From: CFX5 sp023384495
GTDB lineage: Bacteria > Chloroflexota > Anaerolineae > Caldilineales > Caldilineaceae
Length of the DNA: 64,000 nucleotides
Direction: 5' to 3'
Assembly: GCA_048499455.1 (NCBI GenBank)
Contig: JASNZV010000022.1
Coordinates: forward strand, 62,001 to 126,000
Positions 58,899-64,000 of the stretch are shown one piece after another (position 1 is the first letter of the stretch; the number at the start of each line of letters is the position of its first letter). The notes beneath the pieces were generated by a model. The model was not told the origin of the DNA. It made no database searches and worked only from the letters and a program-made list of their open reading frames with translations. The position numbers were made by a program, and so were the translations under genes.

Positions 58899-59861
58899 TC
58901 AGTCGAGGGGGCTGCGCACGGCGAGCGGCCCCTTGTTGAGCACGTGGGTGTAGATCATGGTGGTCTTGACATCCTTGTGGCCGAGCAACTCTTGCACCGT
59001 TCTGATATCATAGCCGGCTTCGAGCAGGTGGGTGGCGAAGGAGTGGCGCAGCGTATGGGGCGTCACGTGTTTGTCGATGTGAGCGGCCTGGCCGGCGCGG
59101 CGGACAGCCTTTTGCAGGCCGCCTTCGTCCATGTGGTGGCGGCGAATGGCGTGGCTGCGGGGGTCGACCGAGAGCCGTTCGGCGGGGAAGACATATTGCC
59201 AGCGCCACTCGGTGGGGGCATGGGGATATTTGCGGCTCAGGGCGTAGGGCAAATAGACTGCGCCATGACCCTGGGCCAGGTCCTGGTCGTGCAGCCGTTT
59301 AACCTCGTGTAGATGTTGTTGGAGGGCTGGGATGAGTCGTTGGGGCAGCAGGGTGACGCGGTCCTCATTGCCCTTGGTGTCGCGCACCAGAATTTGCCGC
59401 CGGGCGAACTCCATGTCTTGAACGCGGAGCCGGATGCATTCCATAATGCGCATGCCGGCGCCATAGAGCAACTGGGCCATGAGCTGATAAAGACCGGTCA
59501 TCTGGTCGAAGAGCCGTTGCGTCTCGTCCTTGGTGAGCACCGTGGGCAGGCGACGGTCTTTGCGGGCGCGGATGGCGTCGACGGGGCCGGTGAGTTCAAC
59601 CTGGAGCACATGGCGATAGAGAAAGAGGAGGGCGCTGAGGGCCTGGTTTTGGGTGGGCGGGGCCACCGATTGGTCGACCGCCAGCCAGGTGAGAAAGGCC
59701 TCGACCTCGGGCGTGTTCAGCTCGCGCGGGTGGCGCAGCTTGTGGAAGCGGATGTAGCGTTCGATCCAGTCGACGTAGGTGGTTTCGGTGCGGATGGAAT
59801 AGCCCTTGAGGCGGATGGCGTCGCGCACCTGGTCGAGAAGCTTCTTGGGTTGGGTGGGCAT
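58899..59861 (-). CDS. intI: integron integrase (IntI-type tyrosine recombinase)
   Basis: A 320-residue tyrosine recombinase. The catalytic residues are complete: Arg138 (GAGMRIMECIRLRV), Lys163 (DTKGNED), His269 and Arg272 (HTLRHSFATHL), His295 (LLGHKDV) and nucleophile Tyr304 (TTMIYTHVL). It also carries the insertion specific to integron integrases (about 210-243: ALSRKYPHAP, WQYVFPAERLSVDPRS, IRRHHMDE) and ends VRSPLD, as IntI proteins do. XerC/D lack this insertion. It would recombine single-stranded folded attC sites into attI. It is transcribed away from the cassettes, with a -10 box TACAAT at 59964-59969 and a LexA-type box between that and its ATG. Confidence 0.93.
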   Translation of the reverse strand: MPTQPKKLLDQVRDAIRLKGYSIRTETTYVDWIERYIRFHKLRHPRELNTPEVEAFLTWLAVDQSVAPPTQNQALSALLFLYRHVLQVELTGPVDAIRARKDRRLPTVLTKDETQRLFDQMTGLYQLMAQLLYGAGMRIMECIRLRVQDMEFARRQILVRDTKGNEDRVTLLPQRLIPALQQHLHEVKRLHDQDLAQGHGAVYLPYALSRKYPHAPTEWRWQYVFPAERLSVDPRSHAIRRHHMDEGGLQKAVRRAGQAAHIDKHVTPHTLRHSFATHLLEAGYDIRTVQELLGHKDVKTTMIYTHVLNKGPLAVRSPLD

Positions 59862-59938
59862 CGTGAACGGCTCGCAAGAATCGGGTTGGCGGACAAGCGG
59901 CGGAAAAGCGAATCGAAAAGCGAATCAAATGAAATGCG

Positions 59939-59950
59939 GAACATTTGTTC
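59939..59950. promoter_or_regulatory. LexA-type SOS box GAAC-N4-GTTC
   Basis: GAACATTTGTTC is a perfect match to the Gram-positive-type SOS motif. It sits 78 nt upstream of the intI ATG and 14 bp downstream of a TACAAT -10 box (59964-59969, minus strand), a position where a repressor would block transcription. The matching -35 region is weak. Confidence 0.65.
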
Positions 59951-60050
59951 TGTTTTTTTGGAGATTGTAGCATCGACTGCGAGCGTTGATCCTGACAGTT
60001 GGCTGATAAAATTTTGATGGTGTGTCGAGGAATTTTGCCATTTTTTGTGC

Positions 60051-60079
60051 TTGACAGATGCAATCCGTGTCGTTATACT
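60051..60079 (+). promoter_or_regulatory. cassette promoter Pc
   Basis: TTGACA (60051-60056) and TATACT (60074-60079) are spaced by 17 bp, near consensus, directed into the cassette array. A second TTGACA at 60095 has TATACA 19 bp on and may be an auxiliary promoter. Confidence 0.8.
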
Positions 60080-60301
60080 GGCCTATACAAACAATTGACA
60101 TAAAAGAGACGGTGTGGTCTATACACCGGTTTTAGCGGAGATAGCGGCATCGGTTCTTGTTGTGTTCCGGCTGGCCCCGGAAACAGGGTTGGTGGGGCTA
60201 CAGAAACCGCGCCGGTGTTTGCATCGATGAGGCCGCTCCGGTCTATACACCGGCACGGCTGGCGGCGGATGGGGGGATGGATGTATCTGGCCGAAGTAAT
60301 T

Positions 60302-60311
60302 GTTGGCCGGC
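60302..60311. other. attI-like insertion core
   Basis: GTTGGCCGGC is identical to the 3' core of attC3 and attC2, and marks the border before the first cassette gene. No matching 5' core lies upstream, so it is the integron's attI rather than an attC. The distance to intI is about 440 bp. Confidence 0.75.
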
Positions 60312-60376
60312 TAAGCAGCTATCGGGGCAAATGAGCAAGTGATAGTAGAGCCGTGCGTGCAAGAGTATGCAAGGCG

Positions 60377-61150
60377 ATGAACCAGATCGAAGAAATGCTC
60401 CAAATGCTCAAACGGAACTCGAACACTGTTGGTCTGCTGGAATACGGCGGCCGTCAAGCTAGAGATGTCTCGACAGCAGGCGACTACGACCTCATGGTCA
60501 TCCAACAGGAGCGTAATCCGGTGGTGACTAGTTTGCATTTCGAGGTGGGAGCCGTGCCGGTAGACCTCAACCTGCTCTCGCTAGCAGAACTAAAGCAGTT
60601 AGGGCCGGATGGCTCATTTGAGACACAGGTGGTAGCACGGGGAAAGGTGCTGTATGACCCAACGGGAGCGGTACGCCACTGGCAAGAGCACTTGCGGCAG
60701 GCACTGGCAGAGCATGATGTGAAGGCATGGTCGGAGCAGACCATTGCCTTTATTCGACATGGTCATCGCCATCTGTTGGATAAAGTGCAGGACCGCTTGC
60801 ACTCAATGCCGACCCTTTGTCAGCTTTTGTTGCATACGAACATCTACTGGCTGTTGGAGAACTACTTTCGTCTTCGTCATGTGCCGTTTCTCGGAGCCAA
60901 GCACGCCCTGTCCTATTTACAGGAGCATGAGGAAGAGTTATACAATCTGATCGAGAGATTTTATGCTACGCCCGAACTAGGCGAGAAGGTCACGCTGTCG
61001 CACCAGATGACCAACATCGTTCTCAAACCTGTCGGTGGTATGTGGTGCAGAGGGGAAGTGCTGGCGTTTGGTGGAGAAGAGGAACGAAATCTTCAGCAAC
61101 AAGGCCAAATGGTCTATGCTGAGTTGTTTGGTTCAGCCAGCCATAGGTAA
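60377..61150 (+). CDS. nucleotidyltransferase-fold protein (cassette 1)
   Basis: A 257-residue protein with a polymerase-beta-type nucleotidyltransferase pattern: GG at 24-25, Asp37 and Asp39 in AGDYDLMVI, and a third carboxylate Asp63 in VPVDLNLLS. The family motif is GS rather than GG. The C-terminal ~150 residues are helical (YWLLENYFRLRHVPFLGAKH), as in HEPN-like or ANT-type partners. Members adenylylate small molecules, aminoglycosides, RNAs or proteins; the substrate is unknown. I prefer ATG 60377; GTG 60353 is possible. It is the first cassette and lies next to Pc, so it should be well expressed. Confidence 0.72.
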   Translation: MNQIEEMLQMLKRNSNTVGLLEYGGRQARDVSTAGDYDLMVIQQERNPVVTSLHFEVGAVPVDLNLLSLAELKQLGPDGSFETQVVARGKVLYDPTGAVRHWQEHLRQALAEHDVKAWSEQTIAFIRHGHRHLLDKVQDRLHSMPTLCQLLLHTNIYWLLENYFRLRHVPFLGAKHALSYLQEHEEELYNLIERFYATPELGEKVTLSHQMTNIVLKPVGGMWCRGEVLAFGGEEERNLQQQGQMVYAELFGSASHR

Positions 61151-61205
61151 GGTGACTCCGTGGGGTGGATCATCGAGCGGTGCGACAAAGTAATTCAGGG
61201 GACAG

Positions 61206-61340
61206 GCCGGCCAACAACCCGCTGCACCGGACTGGCGAAAGTCAGGGCCGTGCGGTGTCTGCTCCTTCGGCGATCTGTTTTCGTTTAGCTTGTTGTGGTG
61301 CTGTCGTTCGCCCGCCGGTGAGCCGGGAGGGTTGGCCGCT
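61206..61340. other. attC1 site
   Basis: A 135-bp site. GCCGGCCAAC at 61206-61215 pairs with GTTGGCCGCT at 61331-61340 (8 of 10), and the inner arms CACCGGACTGGCG (61225) and CGCCCGCCGGTG (61309) pair with one extra base and one mismatch. Its internal sequence strongly resembles that of attC3. Confidence 0.82.
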
Positions 61341-61387
61341 AACGAGCAAGGAGGGGCAGCTAGACAAGTGAGCTTTAGTTTTTCTGT

Positions 61388-61565
61388 TTGGTGAACTACT
61401 GTGAAGAGGCTGAAGGATTGCGTTGTCTGTATGAACAGGGGGCAAAGGCGGTATTGGTGGAGAGGACAACTATCGCAATGCCGCCTTTGCGCTCTATGAA
61501 GATGTGGGTTTTCGGGTCGTGCGTGAGGTTTTGGTCTTTCGCAAGGAGTATGTGCGAGGAAAATG
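61388..61565 (+). pseudogene. GNAT acetyltransferase remnant (frameshifted, 5'-truncated)
   Basis: The frame starting near 61403 gives EEAEGLRCLYEQGAKAVLV, and the continuation GGEDNYRNAAFALYEDVGFR is in another frame. Joined, these read as the acetyl-CoA-binding helix and the terminal LYE..GF motif of a GNAT enzyme. One missing G near 61459 explains the shift. The N-terminal half of a GNAT is absent, so the gene is dead. It runs up to the ATG of the kinase gene at 61563. Confidence 0.68.
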
Positions 61566-62534
61566 GACAACGACCAGATCTTGCTACAACAAGTCTTACA
61601 GCGCTATGGATTGGCGGGTGCAAACGCCCATGCCCTGCGCAGTTACAACAACCAGGTTTACCGCATTGAGAGCGCCGACCATCAGCGTTTCAGCCTACGC
61701 ATCTGTGGGTTTCCCAACATGAAGCGCCGCTCGGTAGAAGATGAAATGGTTTGGCTGGACTTTGTGGCGCAACACAACCCACGGTTGGCGCCACGACCCA
61801 TTGCGAACGATCAGGGGGAATTGGTCACAGCTAGTTCCACACCAGAAGGCGAACGGCTAAGTTGTCTCTTTGCCTGGGTCGAAGGGACTGAGTTGCACAG
61901 CGCGGTAACGCCAGACCACATGCACAAAATTGGACAGAGCGTGGCAGCACTCCACCATATCGCCCAAAAATTCCCTTTTCCTGATGCAAACAGTGACTTC
62001 CGCAGCGACTATCGCTATGATCAAGCCTTGCTGCTGAGTCATCGTGGCTGGATTGACAAACACCGTAATGCCATCGGAGTTGAGAACATAGCGCTGCTCA
62101 ACCATGCCATCGTTCATGTGCTGGCCGCAATGGAGCACATCGGCACGACGCCAGCCCACTACGGGGTGATTCATGCCGACCTAACCCTTCGCAACATACT
62201 GGTGCAGGATGGCGAGATCTATCTCATCGATTTTGAGCAGTTGGGACGCGGTCACTTTCTTTATGATTTTGCTGTCCTGTGGAACACACTGCGCGAGGAA
62301 TCGGCAGACTTTGCCCTGCGCTGGCAAAGTTTTGTCGCCGGTTATGCGGAAGTGATCGAATTGCCTTTTCGTCAGGAAGCGGAGTTGCAGCCCTTTATTG
62401 TTGCCACCCAGCTTAACTTTTTGGATTGGTTCTACAATTCCATGACTCCCGCTGTGCAGGCAAATTTTGAGCCCCGGCTATCATCAGTCTATGCAGAGAT
62501 CCGGCACTGGATAGCGCAGCATAAGCTTTCCTAA
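61563..62534 (+). CDS. APH-fold phosphotransferase (cassette 2)
   Basis: A 323-residue kinase of the aminoglycoside-phosphotransferase/choline-kinase fold. The catalytic loop is HADLTLRN (His204, Asp206, Asn211) and the metal-binding segment is DFEQLG (Asp223); the N-lobe pattern is SYNNQVYRIESADHQRFSLR. Homoserine-kinase-like and antibiotic-kinase relatives have similar motifs, and I cannot decide the substrate. A GAGG site lies four nucleotides before the ATG. It follows a GNAT remnant within the same cassette; GNAT and APH are often paired in resistance operons, but resistance here is not shown. Confidence 0.87.
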   Translation: MDNDQILLQQVLQRYGLAGANAHALRSYNNQVYRIESADHQRFSLRICGFPNMKRRSVEDEMVWLDFVAQHNPRLAPRPIANDQGELVTASSTPEGERLSCLFAWVEGTELHSAVTPDHMHKIGQSVAALHHIAQKFPFPDANSDFRSDYRYDQALLLSHRGWIDKHRNAIGVENIALLNHAIVHVLAAMEHIGTTPAHYGVIHADLTLRNILVQDGEIYLIDFEQLGRGHFLYDFAVLWNTLREESADFALRWQSFVAGYAEVIELPFRQEAELQPFIVATQLNFLDWFYNSMTPAVQANFEPRLSSVYAEIRHWIAQHKLS

Positions 62535-62783
62535 AGTAGCTTATCTCTTTGTGTCAGGTTGCAGCAGTGCATTCTGTACTCGTTGATGGATTGTAGTTAG
62601 CAGTACCGGTGTGTTTGTCTCACAAACACCAACTTATCATTTTGACGATCGGCGGGCTAGCGTCCGAACATTATGTGCAGTTGAGCGGGCGGGATCAAGG
62701 GCTTGTGATGCTTTTCCCTTCGGCCATGTCGAGGGGTACGTGTTGTTGGAGGTGCTTTCGTCGCCCGCCAACTGACAACTGTG
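62535..62783. other. cassette 2 tail leading into attC2
   Basis: Cassette 2 ends with about 130 bp without a recognisable gene, followed by attC2. An open frame crossing attC2 (62609-63034) lacks coding character. Confidence 0.55.
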
Positions 62784-62792
62784 TTGGCCGGC
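62664..62792. other. attC2 site (divergent type)
   Basis: The inner arms CAGTTGAGCGGGCG (62678-62691) and CGCCCGCCAACTG (62762-62774) pair perfectly except for one unpaired A, the hallmark extrahelical base of attC. The outer cores are CCGAAC (62664-62669) and GTTGGCCGGC (62783-62792). The central sequence is unlike attC1 and attC3. Confidence 0.75.
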
Positions 62793-63125
62793 CAGCAGCT
62801 TGCAGGAAGGACAACGAAGGAATAGCAGAGGTTTGCGCCGAGTATTTCAGGTGTGACTGGCGTCTGATTTGTACGGATACGTTCATCTCAAGGCTTCCGC
62901 TGCGGGTGAGAGGATACCGGCAAACGCGCCGGGCTGACAATCCGAATGGCAGCAAGTGGTTGGTCCTGGCAATATGGGGTAGGGCAAGTTCAGGATCAAG
63001 GCCGGCCAACAACCCGCTGCACCGGACTGGCTGAAGATCGGGCCGTGCGGTGTCTGCTCCTTCGGCCTTGTGTTTTCGTGTAGGCTGATGCGGTGCTGTC
63101 GTTCGCCAGCCGGTGAGCCGTGTCT
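62784..63125. other. cassette 3, no recognisable gene (about 340 bp)
   Basis: The DNA between the attC2 and attC3 cut points is only about 340 bp, of which attC3 occupies 125. An open frame without a start codon is visible on the plus strand; no conserved domain was seen. It may be a non-coding or promoter cassette. Confidence 0.6.
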
Positions 63126-63135
63126 GTTGGCCGGC
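63001..63135. other. attC3 site
   Basis: A 135-bp site with perfectly complementary 10-bp ends (GCCGGCCAAC at 63001-63010, GTTGGCCGGC at 63126-63135). The inner arms CACCGGACTGGC and GCCAGCCGGTG (63105-63115) pair completely with one extrahelical A. Confidence 0.88.
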
Positions 63136-63209
63136 TGACGATCTACTATGAAGACCAAAGCTAATAAAATCAAAATTTCACAATAATATAGCGTGAAGGG
63201 CTGATCGAT

Positions 63210-64000
63210 ATGTTACAGTTACCCGAACCACCTGAGTTTGATGATGCCGTCATAGAGAAATGTATCACGTCCAAATATGTAACCCCAATCGTCTTCGAAT
63301 GGTACAAGTATGTAGCTCAAGTTGCATACATACTAGCTTTGATTCCACGAGATTCAATATTATTAAGGCCGTTACCGGAGAACCAGTATGCTGTTCTCGT
63401 TGGACTTTTAAATCGCTGCGCTCGGCTCATGCTGTCAGTTGTAAAGATTTCCTCATCAGGCGTGCATGGTGAGACTGTACGCATTCTTGACCGATGTATC
63501 GTTGAGTCCGCAGTCAAATTACACTGGTTGTCTGTATCGAATAAGAACGATAAGTTTGACCGCTATTTGGCTGACGGGCTTAAACATGAACTACGCTTTC
63601 GTGAAGAAATTAAGCAGCAGATCCAAAGAAGGTCTGATGGAGAGTTAATAGTGGAGCAGAAAATGCTTCGCTCTGTTGATCGTTTTATCAAGGCTAGTGG
63701 CTTGACTGAACAAGCGATCCAACAAACCAAAAAGATGCCTGATTTTCGAACTATTTGCGAAGAAATCGGACTCAATAGGTTGCTCTATCTGATTGCACAA
63801 GGTCTTGGTTCTCACTCCGTACATGGTAGCTGGAGCGATTTACTGCTTTATTATCTGGACCGTGAGGGTGATGAAGAATGGCGACCAAGAGCTAATGATG
63901 TAGAAACGAATGTTCTTCAATTCATCTTTGTTGCCATATTCGTGTCTGAAGCACTGGCTGCATTCGCTAAATTTGTATTCAATCCGAAAAACCTTGTTCA
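63210..64000 (+). CDS. DUF5677-like protein (cassette 4, partial)
   Basis: An open frame from ATG 63210 continues off the window end (264 codons visible). It starts MLQLPEPPEFDDAVIEKCIT and is helical, with GVHGETVRILDRCIVESAVK, LHWLS and GLGSHSVHGSWSDLLLYYLD; this pattern resembles DUF5677 proteins, whose function is unknown. The base composition is clearly more AT-rich than the neighbouring chromosome, as for an acquired cassette. An AAGGG site lies 9 nt before the ATG. Assignment is moderate. Confidence 0.6.
   Translation, partial: MLQLPEPPEFDDAVIEKCITSKYVTPIVFEWYKYVAQVAYILALIPRDSILLRPLPENQYAVLVGLLNRCARLMLSVVKISSSGVHGETVRILDRCIVESAVKLHWLSVSNKNDKFDRYLADGLKHELRFREEIKQQIQRRSDGELIVEQKMLRSVDRFIKASGLTEQAIQQTKKMPDFRTICEEIGLNRLLYLIAQGLGSHSVHGSWSDLLLYYLDREGDEEWRPRANDVETNVLQFIFVAIFVSEALAAFAKFVFNPKNLV

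Larger units (their letters stand above)
59862..60376. other. 515-bp integron platform region: PintI, Pc and attI
   Basis: No protein gene is recognised. The interval holds the LexA-type box, the putative integrase -10 box, the cassette promoter and the attI-like core. The string TCTATACACCGG occurs twice (60118-60129 and 60242-60253) and could be an integrase-binding direct repeat. Confidence 0.65.
58899..64000. mobile_element. chromosomal integron: intI, attI-like core, three attC sites, four cassettes
   Basis: An IntI-type integrase on the minus strand faces away from a plus-strand array, the standard integron layout. Recombination cores GTTGGCC lie at 60302, 61331, 62783 and 63126. They delimit cassettes of about 1.03 kb (nucleotidyltransferase), 1.45 kb (GNAT remnant and APH kinase), 0.34 kb (no gene recognised) and one that runs off the window (DUF5677-like). 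The array may continue beyond 64000. Confidence 0.88.

Noticed and set aside
58899..59861. XerC/XerD chromosome-dimer recombinase
   Set aside because: It has the integron-integrase insertion (WQYVFPAERLSVDPRS), ends in VRSPLD, and lies beside attC sites.
62609..63034. Open frame crossing attC2 and cassette 3
   Set aside because: It runs through both attC2 and attC3 and shows no domain, so it is unlikely to be translated as one protein.

Overview
The window most resembles a chromosomal segment of a Chloroflexota bacterium (Anaerolineae/Caldilineales-like). Four things point that way: DUF2298 'YYY' and Agl23-type membrane glycosyltransferases, families typical of Chloroflexota and some archaea; twin-arginine/lipobox sugar-binding proteins; a caspase/STAND pair with an adaptor segment of a type I know from Chloroflexi; and short interspersed palindromic or heptamer repeats. 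The assignment is an inference from gene content. No rRNA, tRNA, CRISPR array or insertion sequence was recognised. Layout: 1-3482 (minus) holds a PhnP-like metallo-hydrolase leading a carbohydrate-type ABC importer (two permeases and a binding protein cut by the window edge). 3553-9711 (plus) is a three-gene operon for a caspase-like protease, a membrane-anchored STAND NTPase with a ten-Asp-box propeller predicted outside the membrane, and a secreted SH3 protein; the protease and the NTPase carry similar short adaptor segments. 9879-13830 (minus) encodes a transglutaminase-like membrane protein and a DUF58 protein. 14036-16936 holds a metallophosphoesterase, an orphan PyrK-like protein and a LysM/M23 peptidase. 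17098-37953 (minus) is a ~21 kb surface-glycan block of six large glycosyltransferase-type membrane proteins headed by a 3D/DUF348 wall protein. 38112-43726 (plus) holds an M20 peptidase, a GntR regulator and a second sugar ABC importer, again without its ATPase. 43734-44348 is a sulfotransferase. 44464-52001 (minus) is a compact six-gene operon that looks like a genome-defence or DNA-transaction system: a 290-residue unknown protein, two BrxD-like (DUF2791) ATPases, an OLD-like AAA ATPase, a PIN nuclease and an Lhr-type helicase, behind one strong promoter with a palindrome at the start site. A CapA-like lipoprotein and a gingipain-type C25 peptidase follow. 58899-64000 is the most striking part: a chromosomal integron. 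A complete IntI-type integrase on the minus strand has a GAAC-N4-GTTC (Gram-positive LexA-type) box upstream. Opposite it lie a near-consensus cassette promoter, an attI-like core and three attC-like sites of about 130 bp. The cassettes carry a nucleotidyltransferase-fold protein, a frameshifted GNAT remnant followed by an APH-fold kinase, one cassette without a recognisable gene, and a DUF5677-like protein that runs off the window end.
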